This document shows positions 47,233 through 59,454 of a stretch of DNA of 64,000 nt, one piece after another. Under the pieces are notes generated by a model. It saw nothing but the letters and a program-made list of their open reading frames with translations. It did not search any database and was not told the origin of the DNA. The DNA comes from Solenopsis invicta. Its lineage: Eukaryota > Arthropoda > Insecta > Hymenoptera > Formicidae. The position numbers and the translations under genes were made by a program. The stretch's first letter is position 1. Every line of letters begins with the position of its first letter. The DNA lies in assembly GCF_016802725.1 (NCBI RefSeq), contig NC_052665.1:682001-746000 (forward strand), given 5' to 3'.

Positions 47233-47794
47233 AGGTAATAAATTTGTTAATACTTACATACAAGCCATAATTAATTCAGGCACGTTAATCATCATGAACT
47301 CTGTATACACATAATAATAATTATAATCATATTTATACCGGTGATAAAAAAATTTACTTTTAAAGTATTCTTTATAATGTTTCAAATACTTTTTTAATAA
47401 TAAGTATTATTATATTATAATTACAACACAATAATTTCTCCCAAGTTTCTATTTCAATCATGATCAAGTCTTGATCTATAATAATTGAAATATTTTAAAA
47501 GTGTAATTAGATATAAATTACGTACAATATATTAATCCTGCTTTGCATGATTAATTTTTTATTAATTATTGTTTAAAAAATAATTTTTTATCAAAATTAT
47601 CTATTTAAAAAGTTAATTTTTTATTTTAGGATCAATAATTGATTAACGTTGCAAAACTTTCTATCTCAATTATTATCCAATAAATTTAACAAATATAAAG
47701 CTAACACAATTGATTTATTTCTAGATATTTTGTCTACTCAAACACATTCCGATATAGTTAAATATATTTTTATTGTAATTCAAACTGTGTTTCA

Positions 47795-50700
47795 ATGTCA
47801 ATAATAAGAAAAATCACATTAGAGGAGGAAGTGAAAAAGAATCCCCAATTGAAGCTATCCGATATACAATCACTGAGAGAATGGTGCGAGAAACAACCCC
47901 ACTTACCAAAAATTGAGGATAGCTTTCTCGCTTTGTTCCTTCACAGTAATTATTATCACATAGAAGCAGCTAAAAATACAATCGAGAATTATTACACGAC
48001 TAGGACGCATGTACCAGAATTTTTTTGTAATCGGGATCCACTCGGTGAAAAAGAGCTACGACAAATCTTCAAAGTCGTGTGAGCAATTTTATCCATATTA
48101 GTAAAAGAGAAGAGGGTATTATGGCTACTGTTGACAATATAGTTAACCCTATTATTTCCGTTATTAGGTGACGTATTCTAACAATTGCTTATGGAGTTAT
48201 TTGTTTAGTAAACCGCCGTTTCTTAGTAATGCTAATATGCCAATACATAACAACTGACAATTGTTAGAAAGCATTTTTACTTTTGAGCACTTCTAAACTT
48301 TTCTAAACTTTTCTACACTTTTAATCTTTAATTACATACACTTCCTCATTATTCATAAACTTCAGTGTACTATCATACAAAGGTACATATACTTGAATGT
48401 TTTTTTGTTATTGAATTTTTTATTTGGCCGTATACATTTCGAGTTATACAAAGTTAAAACAATAACATGGAATTTTTTTAATATGGTTTATCAAGCAAAA
48501 TTTTTATATCAAAATATTTCTTCGATAAATTAATTGTCATTCTAAAGAACGGTGTTTAGAAGCATTAGATACATCATTTTATGCTTGTTGTTTAATGTTA
48601 AATAGGGATAAAATGATATTTTTAATGAAATTTCTAATGGTATTTCTAAAGCATCTGAACCCAAAAAAATTCGAAATCAGAAAAATTATAAACAATAAAA
48701 AATTAAAAATATGTACAAATTCAAATAAGAAGGCCTATTCGGTCATAGCTAAATCTTAGTGCTTTATATATAGTGTGATTTTATATACTTTCTCAGACTC
48801 AACCAAACTGCGCGCCGTTACTTTCGGCCATATAACACAGTTATGATCGAATAAGAGTTAGTAATATCACTTTTATTGAATTAAAATTAATTTAATAATA
48901 CTTGATGCTTACTAGCATCTATATTAACCCTTCCCCCCCTTCCCCCCTGAAAAACTGTAAAGAATTTATTGCAAAAAATATCACCTCAGCCAGGGTTCGA
49001 ACCTGGGACCTCCAGAATTTCCGATACGGTTGTCCATATTACATAGCCATATTACAACCACTTTTTTTCTTCCACCGATTATGCAGTGCATTAAATTTTT
49101 ATAAATCACATCCTAAATAATAAATATTTTATTACTTTGAATCTAGAATCTGTCCAACAACAACACTCTGAATGTAATCGTTCAAGTTTCAATAGAAAAT
49201 ATTAATTATAAACTAAGTTATTCAATAAAATGAAAATGCCATATTACCCTCTTTTTCTCTAATGTACAATAGTAATAGATCATGGATGGCAAGTTGTTAC
49301 TTCTTCGTTACTTTATCGTTACTTTTGTTTTTTTATAATAACGATTTAGCAATGACGTTAAAATTTATTATAGTAATAATAATACTAAAGTTGGAGAACA
49401 ATCACTTTTAACAAATCACTTGTTGTCATTGTGCAATATTTATTGAAAAAAGTAACTCATTAGTTGACTTGTTACGTAACGAGGAAAAGTAAAGCAAAAA
49501 GTTACGCGTTACTTTGACTCGTTAAATAACGAGAAATGTTACAAGTTAATATTTTTTAAAGAGTAATACATAATGATAACAAGTTAATTGTTAAAAGTGA
49601 CTATTCTAAACCTGGCCTTACTATTACTATTATGGAAAATTGTAATAGTATTATCAAATTATAAAAAAGTAACGAGTAACAAATAACGGCGTTACATACA
49701 GTAACTCGTTCCCATCCCTGATATAAATAAATGTGTTATATGTATGTATTATATGTATATAGATGCATGCATGTACAACGCTTATAAACTCTGACAACTC
49801 TCACAAACTGTTATATTTGGAATGATATGTAAATAGACGTAACGTCATGTATATAAAATCACTAATTTATAATATTTGATGTATTAAATATACACATTTT
49901 GAAAAATATGCAGAAAAATAAAATAAATTTTACAAAATATATTGATTCACTAATTATACTACATATAATTGTAAATTTTTAACAGTAATGAAGAATATTT
50001 TTATTAATATTTTTCATACCTTCTAATATATTAATAAATTGAGATAAATTAATTTGATTTTAAAAGGGCTTACTCCCTTCTGAGTGAACTAACGAAAGAA
50101 GGTTACACGATGGTGTATACACAACTTCTGGATGATGATCCTTCACACTATAACTTGAATGCAGTGATCAAATATTTCTTCATGTTATGCGACATTCATT
50201 TTCTAACGAATGATACAAACAATGGTTTGGTCTTTATTGGCAATGCTGATAAACTATCTTTTGGTCATGTCGCGAGAATAAGTCCATTGGCAGCCAAGAA
50301 AGCTTTATACTATGTTCAAGAGGCAATGCCAGTGCGTCTAAAAGAAATCCATGTCATAAACGTACCACCTGCCATGGAATTGCTCATGAATATTGTCAAA
50401 CCTTTTATGAAGAAAGAGATGATAAACATGGTAAATATAACTATTAATTTTATTGAAAATAAGTTTCATTGTAATTATTTATCTTCAATATCCGCATTTT
50501 TAAGAAATTAATAAGTTTATTAAATAATAACAATCCAAAAATTATGTAATATCACAAACCATTATTTTTAAACAATAATAAACAATTCTAAACAAAAAAT
50601 AAGATTAAGATTAATAATGTGCACAAGTGAAGAAAAACATTTTTTATTTTAAATATTATTTCAGCCAGAATATTGTTTGCAATATAAAGAATATTTTTTA

Positions 50701-51389
50701 CAATGTTGTGAAATGTTTGTTAGCAAAGTAAATTGCTTGTCAATTTAATTTATGATACTATGTATTCCAGCTTCTATTTATGACTATGTTTCAATACCAA
50801 CACGCAATCGACGCGCAGCTTGCATGAACTCTGGAAATTGTAAAAATTCACAGAAATATTATTAAGCACCAAGACCCGTCTTAATTAAAAATTTTTTTTT
50901 GTTTAATTATTTGATTCAATTATTTTTAATTGTACTTTTATAGATTTAAATAAACTTATAATTATGTAATTTTTGATTGTTATCGATAAACGTAGAAAAA
51001 TCTATCTCCTTATAGTATAACATTAAAATTTTAATTTTAAAACTTAATCTAAAGTTTTAATACTACTATAATCTATTTGGTATTCATTTGGTATTTGGAT
51101 AAATTTTTCTCAATTTTTTTAACTTTTCTAGATACATTTTCATTCGTCGTTGGAAAGCCTTTCCAAGTACATTCCGATAGACGCCCTGCCGAATGAGGCG
51201 TTTGGAAATGGAGGTTCGATACAAGAATTAAACGAAATTCAAATAAAGCGACTCGAAGACTATCGTGAATGGTTCCTGCAGGACGAAGCAACCGGGCGTG
51301 TTAACGAAGCGTTGAGAATTGGCAAGAGCAAGTCAGCGAATGATTTGTTCGGTGTAGAGGGTAACTTTAGAAAACTCGATATAGATTGA
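47795..51389 (+). CDS. CRAL-TRIO domain lipid-transfer protein, array gene 7
   Basis: Exons 47795-48078, 50067-50430 and 51132-51389; phases 2, 0; 301 aa; stop TGA where copies 2, 3, 5 and 6 have TAA. Exon 1: MSIIRKITLEEEVKKNPQLK, LREWCEKQPHLPK. Exon 2 has its own start (LLSELTKEGYTMVYTQLLDD) but then follows gene 6 (YNLNAVIKYFFMLCDIHFL) and becomes identical to genes 3, 5 and 6 over GHVARISPLAAKKALYYVQ. MKKEMINM has Asn where the others have Asp. Exon 3: IHFHSSLESLSKYIPIDALP, FGVEGNFRKLDID. Intron 1 (about 2 kb) holds a TA-target element and a hAT element. As in all copies, a cytosolic lipid-carrier role is inferred from the fold. Intact. Confidence 0.93.
48104..49259. mobile_element. TA-target DNA element in intron 1 of gene 7
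   Basis: Termini AAAGAGAAGAGGGTATTATG and the complement of CATATTACCCTCTTTTTCTC, flanked by TA (48102-48103, 49260-49261). It is absent from intron 1 of genes 3, 5 and 6. No transposase. It includes a tRNA-like B box on the minus strand. Confidence 0.8.
48982..49060 (-). other. tRNA-related sequence (T-arm/B box)
   Basis: On the minus strand CCAGGTTCGAACCCTGG (plus 49006-48990) forms a perfect 5-bp T-stem with a TTCGAAC loop and matches the Pol III B box GGTTCGAANCC. An A-box-like TGGCTATGTAATATGG lies about 45 bp upstream. The acceptor and anticodon stems do not pair, so it is a tRNA-derived fragment (possibly a SINE head), not a tRNA gene. Confidence 0.5.
49281..49720. mobile_element. Non-autonomous hAT element in intron 1 of gene 7
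   Basis: Ends CATGGATGGCAAGTTGTTAC and the complement of GTAACTCGTTCCCATCCCTG, i.e. hAT-style CAGGGATGGGAA..GTTACT. Rich in GTTAC repeats. The 8-bp duplication is degraded (TAATAGAT against ATATAAAT). Confidence 0.7.
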
Positions 51390-51495
51390 AGCTGTAGGTA
51401 TAATCTATAAGATTTACAACTATAATGAATTATATATACAAATACGGTTATTTAACTAATTTTTACATTTTTATATGGGATTTCTTTTTGTAGTA

Positions 51496-53093
51496 GGGGT
51501 AAATGGGGCCAGAAAGGGTAGGCAGGTAAGACGGGGTAGCGCTTGTATCGCGCGATTCAAATGCAGAAATTACAATCAAGCATATGTGTTAGATGCGGCT
51601 CTTTGATCATTAAAAATTACCCATGAGTCAGCGAAATAGCTGCGTTATTGAGACTACTTTTTATACTTTTATACTACTAATTATACTTTTAGAATAGACC
51701 ACAATTTATACTTTTTTGCGATTTCCTTATGATTACATGAAGATATAATATCGAGAAAACGGACAGATACAAAGAAAAGAAAAAACGATAGCAAAAGCAG
51801 TATAAAATAAAATTATATAAGAGTCAAGAAAACGTATGAGAAAAAAATTGGTCTAAAAACGCATAGGTATCCTACCTTGCCCGCGGGAATATCTATCTTA
51901 TCCTACCCGTCGGGCAAGATAGAGAAAAATGCCTCTTTTTGACTTCAATTAAATAAAGTTTATAATACTTTAAAATTTTATTTTAACTCTTAAACACGTA
52001 AGTAGGTCTGAGAGACCCCACATGAAGTTCCAAACGCTTGAAGTGTGAAGACGGAACGAGACAGGAGGTTCGGACCAAGACGTAAAAAAAGTTTGAAATC
52101 TCCTCTTTCGATTGATATGGTTGATCAACTTCTTTGGTCAACTAGAATTCGAACGGCAAAATTTTGTTAGGGTCAATGCGATCTATATAGTGTGTAAGTG
52201 AAACTTTTTTTGTGACTAGTTTACATAAAAAAGCTGGACAAAATACATTCAAACAGGTCAATTCGCAGATGTTACTTACATATACTTTGTCTAAAGTTGG
52301 AATACTATCAAATGCTCTAGAAAAAGAAGTTTTTCTGAAATATATCATGAAACACATTAATTTTCAATTTTAGACACGATTTAATAAAAAACACCTCATA
52401 TTCGCTTTGTTACATAAGTACATTTTTTAATAGAAATGACAATGATATAATTTTTTTTTCTTTGAAAATATAAATCTTTACCATTAAACCGCCGTATTGT
52501 AAAGTTTTTCAAAGTTTTGCGTTGCAAAAATATGATTTTTTTTTTAAGTGGATTTTTAGATGCCGAAAATTACCTCATATTCTCCATGTTACATAATTAT
52601 ACTTTTTAAAAGAAATGACTTTGCCAAATTTTATTTTAAAAGTGTGACTCTTTAGCTTTAAAACGCCGTATTTGAAAGTCCTTAAAAGTTTTTTGTTGCA
52701 AAGATATGATTTTTTGAAGGAAAAGTGAATTTTTGACCAATTTTTCATTTTTGCTTAAAGGTTCTTCCTTTATAACTTTTCAATAAATTGTTTTTTGGCA
52801 ATGCCGATTGTGCAGTCACACGCCTAAAATTCTGAACTTTTATTAAAAAAAAAATTGTTGAAAAATATTGATTGTAATCAAAGTTATAGCTTTTCAAATT
52901 TGGAAAAGTCTTTCAGACCCGAAAATGTGTTTCTGTATTTTACAGAATTGGTGTGTTTAAGGATTAATGATAAATATATTGAAAGACAAATGTTCAAAGA
53001 GTATTGTAAAAATAAAGATGACTTGTTAATTATGAAAACCTAGCTTTTAATAATTCTTAAAGCTTAACTACCCTGTCTTACCGTACTTTCTTC
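51496..53093. mobile_element. TA-target DNA element inserted after gene 7
   Basis: Flanked by TA (51494-51495, 53094-53095). The site is the same 3'-flank position as the element after gene 5, but 8 bp away and from another family. Subterminal GGTAAGACGGGGTAG faces the complement CTACCCTGTCTTACC. Interior AT-rich, no transposase recognised. Confidence 0.7.
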
Positions 53094-53529
53094 TAAGTAT
53101 TATTTTGTAGTTCATACTTTTATGTTTTACCTAATGGATGCATAGTGTAATCCTAAACTATCCGAAACAATCCTTTGCATAGATTGTAGAAGGCATTGAA
53201 AACCCCAATGATTTTTTTTAATAAATCAGTAAACGGCCGATAGTGATGGGCTAAACAATTATTTTTACTATTTGGTTATAACCGTTATTTTAAAATAACT
53301 GGTTATTGCAACAGGTATTAGATTAAATGATTACTAGTATTTAATCACATTATAATTTACAATAATTTACCTATATTAGAAAATCTTAACTAATTATCTA
53401 TCATATTAATTAAGCTAAATTTTATACAAAAAAAATATTAATATAATTAAGTTAAAATATTGTTATTAAAGAAAAAAACAGAAAAATATTATTTTTGAAA
53501 TTTTTATTTTTTATTTTTTTTATTACATA

Positions 53530-55165
53530 CAGTGAGGAGCAAAAGTGAACACACATGCAACATTTTAAGAAAAATAAAATTTTATTTAATATTTGCACTT
53601 AGAATATAAAACAAATAAAATACATAGTATAAAGTACAAAGTTTTAGCTTTTCAAAAAGATTTTAACCATCGTGATAGCTTTATTCTTGTGATTTATACA
53701 AATATTTTTCGTGTAATCGGTTTTGCTCCGCCTTAAGACTCTTGTCTTTAAAAACCGTAAACTTTAGATTTTGTAAACAACTACTGACAATGTGAGCAAG
53801 AGTACTCTAGTAGTTAGTTTATCGTTATTCGAGCAGTATGATGGATTACTATATTATCATAAAGGGCCACTGTCTAGAACTGTGAGGAATAATATTATTT
53901 TGGAATTAAAAAGTGGCTTATCAACGAGAAAAGTTGTCCAAATGTTTGCCGTCAGTTAGGCAATAATGCAAAAAATACGTAAGCGATACTGCAGCGATGT
54001 TCCTACATCTTTTGAAGGTCGTCCTAATTATCCGAAGGTCGTTCCTAAATTATTATTACGTCAGGATAAGAGAAGACTAACATATTACATTACATCAGAA
54101 GCTGCTGCGACAGCATCAATGGCTGCAAAATTATTGGAAAGAATGTTGGGAAGAAGATCAGCAAGTGGACTGCTCGAAGAGCATTAAAGGAAGTTAATTT
54201 TGTGTCAAGTGAAAAAAAAAGAAAGCTGCTTTTTCAAATAAAAATATTAAAGCTTGTTTGGGATTTGTAAAAAAATATATAAATTGGAATATTGAACAAT
54301 GGAAGAACGTAATATTCTCTGACAAGTTTAAAATTAATAGAATTTTATCGGATGGACGTTCTTGGTGTTGGAGAAGGAAAGGCGAACCTCTTTTACCGCG
54401 TCATGTTAAACAGACAATTAAATTTGGCGGAGGTTCAGTTATGATATAGAGATGTATTACAGCGTATGGTATGAGTCCATTACATCGAATTCAAAGTACA
54501 ATAAACTAATATAGTTATAAGGACATTCTAGTAAAGAATTTACTGGAAACGGTTGACAACATGCCGATGCCAGAGTATGATTTTACATTCCAACATGATA
54601 ACGCTTCCAGTCATTCTGCGAAGAGCATGGGAAATTGGTTTTAGTCTAAACCGTTTCAAACAATGGAGTGGCCTGCTCAAAGTCCAGTTTTAAATCCTAT
54701 TGAAAATATCTGGGCATACTTAAAAATGAAATTAATGAATGACTATAAGGCTCCGTCAATAAAAACGAATGATTTATTTAAAAGAGTGCAAGAACAGTGG
54801 TACTTTGTTACGCTAGAATATTGTGAAAGTGTTGTGACAAGTATGCTTAAGCGTGTTCGAGGCATTATGAAAGCCAAAGGAATATGGATGAAATATTAAA
54901 TGTTTACAAAACTAAAATGTTTATTTAAACTGACTTATGGTGCAAAACCGATTACACGAAAAATATTTGTATTAATCACAAAAATAAAAATATCACGATG
55001 GTTAAAATGTTTTTGAAAAACTATTATACTTTATATAATGTAATATACTAAAATATTATACTTTATATAATGTATATTGTTTGTTTTTTATTTTAAGTGC
55101 ATATATCAAATAAAAATTTATTTTTCTTAAAATGCCACATGTGTGTTCACTTTTGCTCCTTACTG
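53530..55165 (+). mobile_element. Tc1-like transposon (1636 bp) nested in the hAT element
   Basis: Inverted repeats of about 58 bp beginning CAGTGAGGAGCAAAAGTGAA (right end CAGTAAGGAGCAAAAGTGAA), flanked by TA (53528-53529, 55166-55167). It carries a broken transposase. Confidence 0.93.
53860..54898 (+). pseudogene. Tc1-type (DD34E) transposase, disrupted
   Basis: Readable blocks: the helix-turn-helix part (ELKSGLSTRKVVQMFAVS; RKRYCSDVPTSFEGRPNYPK), then WNIEQWKNVIFSDKFKINRI with the first catalytic Asp, FGGGSVMI, FQHDNASSHSA with the second Asp, and AQSPVLNPIENIWAYLKMKL with the Glu. There are 34 positions between the second Asp and the Glu, so DD34E. Stops interrupt at about 53957 (after FAVS), after GGGSVMI (about 54447), in STIN*YS (about 54509) and after NWF (about 54642). 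A frame change lies near 54190-54250. It is dead, but the terminal repeats could still be moved in trans. Length is consistent with a Tc1 transposase of about 340 aa. Confidence 0.9.
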
Positions 55166-55657
55166 TATTTTATTTTAAAAATATACATACATATAAACAA
55201 AATTATGTAATTTAAACTTTTTTTAAATATGAAAGTAATAACATATTTAATAAACAAAATAAAATTTAACATAAAATACAGAAAAAAATTGATGAATTCT
55301 ATGGTAAATAATAATAATAATAACAATAATAATAATAAAACGTATTAAGATTTTAATTGTGGCCGCCTCAATAAGGTTATTCGCCCTACACAATCATATT
55401 TGAGTGTTGATTGGCTGCAGGATAGAAGCTTTCTAAAGACTCAAGAATTTTTTTAGTCTACAATCAATCGACATGTTTATAAAATTTATTGTACGACAAA
55501 TGTAATATTGACATTATTATGCTTGTAAAATTGTAATTTGTTAAAAACAGCTGTTTAGTCCGGTAACCGTTATTTTCCAAATTTAATAACGGTTATTGAA
55601 GTTATTTTTCAATAACGGTTACTCAGTAACAGATAACAAAATAACGGTCTATCACTA

Positions 55658-56592
55658 GTAGATGATAAACAAAAAAGATCAACTTCTTTTTTATTAAAAA
55701 ACAAAAAAAATTGTCGATAGTGAGGACGTATCGGCCAAATAAGGTCATAATATCTCTTCAATCGTGTATTGTACATACAGTAATAAGCAAAAATCCAGCT
55801 GATGACATCAACACCCCCCTCTGCCCCTCTACTTTGTCATTGGATGGACCTGTGTCTTGCCAAAATGGATGGTGTTTTTTAACCTCTTTAGTCTGTTAGC
55901 TTATTTTTAGATATTTTATTTTAAATATTTTGATGTAATCTAAGTAATCTAAGTTATTTTCGTTATAATAGATATTCTAATATAAATTCAGAAAAAAGTT
56001 TCAAATTTTAAAAAATTTTAAACCAGGTTTCTTTTTGAAAAACTTTAGTGTATTTGATATTTTAACGTTCTCCCAATCAATAAAAAGTATTAAATACAAA
56101 ACAGTTTTTAAATAAGAGATATCAAGAAATATAGGATTTAAACGGAAATGAAATAAATGCATATTAAAAATACTTTTGTGTAATAATTATTATACTTTGT
56201 ATTTGACTCTTATTTGTCCTATTTGCATGTCAATAATTGTGGGAAATTTTCGATAGTTTTTTCAAAAATAAAACTGATTTTGCTTTCCATCATATTTCTC
56301 TTATTTAACAATTATTTTAATGTTTATAAGTTATATCAACATTTACACATTATAAGATAAAAACAAAAAAAAATTTATATTATAATATATTATAATATTA
56401 TAATTATCTTGATATTATCATGCTCTGCGCGCACACAATATGCATGCATAAGACTATAAAGAATTGTTACGTAAATAAATTACTCGAAAGAATACAACGG
56501 CTTTTTGTATATATACATATATGTTCACATACATCATTACACTTAATTGAGTTTCTTTAGTTGTTTGTCAGCCACAAGGTAAGCGTTGAAAC
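55658..56592. repeat. 3' flank of gene 7 and remnant 5' flank of an eighth array unit
   Basis: Collinear with the flanks of genes 3, 5 and 6 (GAGGACGTATCGGCCAAATA; GTTTGTCAGCCACAAGGTAA). From about 56397 it matches upstream flanks of other units until GCGTTGAAAC (56592), where homology stops. No exon of an eighth gene lies in the window. Confidence 0.75.
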
Positions 56593-57112
56593 GCAAATGT
56601 GCAGTAGCGTAGTAAGGGACGGAAGAGAGAGCGGTCTGCCCCGGTGTCATCCTAACAAAAGCGCCATAAATCAGCAGTATTCTTCTTCGTTACAAGTAAA
56701 AATTTAGAATCAAAGATTTGTTTGTAACAGAAAGCAAAAACCATAAATCAGAAATGCTCAACGTCCGACTCGCGCAATCTGTTTTCAGCTTTTTTCTTTT
56801 CTTCGTGCTTGAATCGACAATTGAATCGTGTTGTAACACGGAAATCACTTACTTTTTTACGATTAATATTGCTTTGTGGTAAACAATTACCACGACTTTC
56901 AAGTAAAAAATTTAATTTAACCGGGCGTATAACTTTCAGAAATAAAGTAGTTAACTCAATAATTTTGTCCGCTGTATAGTGCACATTTGCAGGTCAGATT
57001 TCTGCACTAGCGTACTAGTTAACGTTCTATCGTTTCTAGAAAGTTAAATCAATAAGTATTGCAAACGCTCGTTATTTCTAATGCAACAAAATGTATAATG
57101 CGTTGCATTGAC
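56593..57112. other. Unassigned spacer before the large transposon
   Basis: GCAGTAGCGTAGTAAGG (about 56604) resembles GCACTAGCGTACTAG (about 57004), and CAAATGTGCA is inverted at about 56983. This suggests an old element of about 400 bp. No gene. Confidence 0.35.
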
Positions 57113-57995
57113 GCCTAGGGTACCGATTTTAAAAATTACGTTCCTTTCTTATTTTTACATTCATGCTGCACCAACGATCACCGCAGCATTCGATCATGAA
57201 CGCAGTGCTGCCAGGCGGGCCGGGCTGGCCGCTGGGCGGCCTACCCCTCCAGTCTCTCAGGAACGTGTTGTAAGCGCGCGGATCTCACAAGGAAGGTTCG
57301 CAAATCAGGAATTTCAAAAAAATCTGAAATTTGGTGTACACATAGAGGAGTCCACCCGTAACACAAAAATATTTTTTATTTGTGCCCAATTTCAGTTTAA
57401 GGGGGTAAAACACCCTTTTGAAAAAAATTGTTTTTTTTCTTTCCAAGCGAATATTGTCGAAACTATAAGAGATAGAGAAAAATGTTTTGAATAAAAGTTG
57501 AATGGTTTGAAGAGTACTTTACAACAATAATTTAAAAAAATTTTTTTTGTTATTGTTTAACAAAATACCTCCACCACCCAGATTTTTTTTAATTAAAAAA
57601 ATTTTTTTTCAACCAAATTAAATTTTATTTTTATATAAATCTAACTATATATAATAAAGTGTCATTCCTATGTACCATTCTTGAAAAATAATAAACTTCT
57701 TATATTTGCACGTTATACGCACCCTGTTCGTGCGCTCGATTTTTTCCGCTCACTGCGTATTACACAAAAGAGCGTTAAAAAAAAAAGTATAGTACAAAGA
57801 ATATTAAAATAAAAGTTTTTTGTTAATAATAATAATTGAAATAATAAAATAATAATGAGTTTTTTGAACTCGACTGCTAAAATCAGTCAAATATCTTTGG
57901 CGATGTCAAAGTATGTACGTAATACTTTGTACAATTAAAAACGCGTTATGAATAGAGAAATTATTATTTTTGCAAAATATCGTTTATTTAATTTT

Positions 57996-59157
57996 GACTG
58001 TAGAACAGTTGATTGCAATGGTCAATGTATTTTATTGACGAATGTTAGGCAACCCGAAAATTCAGTAAACTTTTAAAAATATTGTGTGTAAGTAGAATAG
58101 TTCACAAAATTATTTTTTGCTTTTACCAAATTACATCTTTAGGGGATGAAATCACTTCTTGAAGAAAATGTACATTTTCTTTTCAGCAAAATAACTACCG
58201 AGAATGGTTACACGTATAAGAAAACGTTTAAACGGAAGTTGCATCTCGTTTTCTTTTGCTCTACGCAATTAAGTATAGATAAAAATGAAAATATTCGTAT
58301 TGTTCAAGTTATTCTTATCACCAAGCCCTAAAATTAATTTTTTATTCTTCGTAAATTTATATGAAAATCTCCATACCCCTTTTCACACTTTTCATAATCA
58401 TTTTTTGTGATATTTCTTATAAATAAAAAAAAAATCAGTATAATTCATCAAATATTTAAAGTCTGTTTAGCAGCTTCATTATTCAAATGGTTTCAAACAG
58501 AGATATTTAATTATTATTAACATACATTTCACATAGCTTTCAATTATTTAAGCACGACAATATTATATGTATACTGACGACGACATAAAAGATGAAAGTA
58601 TTTAAAATAAATCATTGACGAAGCATAATAATAGCAACGTACATTACTTCAATGTTATTTTATTACACTATTATGCAAATCGCACGATAAAAAAGGTGAA
58701 ACTCTACTTTTTAACGTTAAAATATATAATTTTACGTATTTTTATGTAACCATACATATTTGCTTACAGTTGTATATGTAGATAGATGTATATTTCTTTT
58801 CCCCTTACAAAAGATTGCCAAGAAGGGGTCTTACATTAGTTTACAATATTACTCTAAAATCCATGCATCCATCCACACAATTCTACGCGATAGCTACCTA
58901 TTCTTTATCTCCCTATTCTCTACCTATATACATTTCTACACACTTTAAATATTTTACCTTTTACATTTTTAACAATTGTATATGTATAATGATTACAGAA
59001 AATAATGTGCAATTATTATATGTAACTATCATATAGTTTTCATATATAATTATATAATTATATAATCATATATATAATTATATATGATTACATACAAAAT
59101 ATGCCTACATATATTAAAATTATATAATTATAAGTATGCATTATTTTAAATAACAAA
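57996..59157. other. Left interior of the large transposon
   Basis: AT-rich, with a TA-rich palindromic stretch at 59035-59095 (ATATATAATTATATAATTAT units). No coding region recognised. Confidence 0.4.
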
Positions 59158-59454
59158 TATAATCCGTAATTTTTGTACAATAGTAGCTGCGTTTTGTATT
59201 AGATAACTCTAGAAGGGTACGATACAAATAAGTAAAAGATAAAAATATTTTTTACCCGGAAAAAACTTTATATATATATATATATATAATTATAAATAAT
59301 TATATATAGAAGTTTTTTCTGTGTAATTTATACTTTTATTGACTTCTATTTATTTATTTGTAACTTGTAAACAATTGTACATGCTTTGTTGTTTGATCGT
59401 ATTCTGTAAGAGTTATCTAGTATAAAGCGCTACTATAAAAATTACGGATTATAT
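59158..59454. mobile_element. MITE-like fold-back within the large transposon
   Basis: TATAATCCGTAATTTTTGTA ... complement near 59436-59454. Arms of about 110 bp (TAGATAACTCT shared) with a TATATA centre. It sits just beyond the last transposase codons. Confidence 0.7.

Larger units (their letters stand above)
53241..55657. mobile_element. hAT-like element carrying a nested Tc1 element
   Basis: Ends TAGTGATGGGCTAAACAATT and the complement of AAAATAACGGTCTATCACTA, close to the hAT terminus CAGTGATGGGC. Subterminal GGTTATT/AATAACC and CGTTATT repeats at both ends. No clear 8-bp duplication. It has no transposase of its own outside the Tc1 insertion. Confidence 0.65.

Noticed and set aside
48982..49060. 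Functional tRNA gene
   Set aside because: Only the T-arm pairs; the acceptor and anticodon stems do not form.
57108..57494. 128-codon open frame
   Set aside because: It lies in the left terminal repeat of the large transposon. The inverted counterpart does not keep it open.
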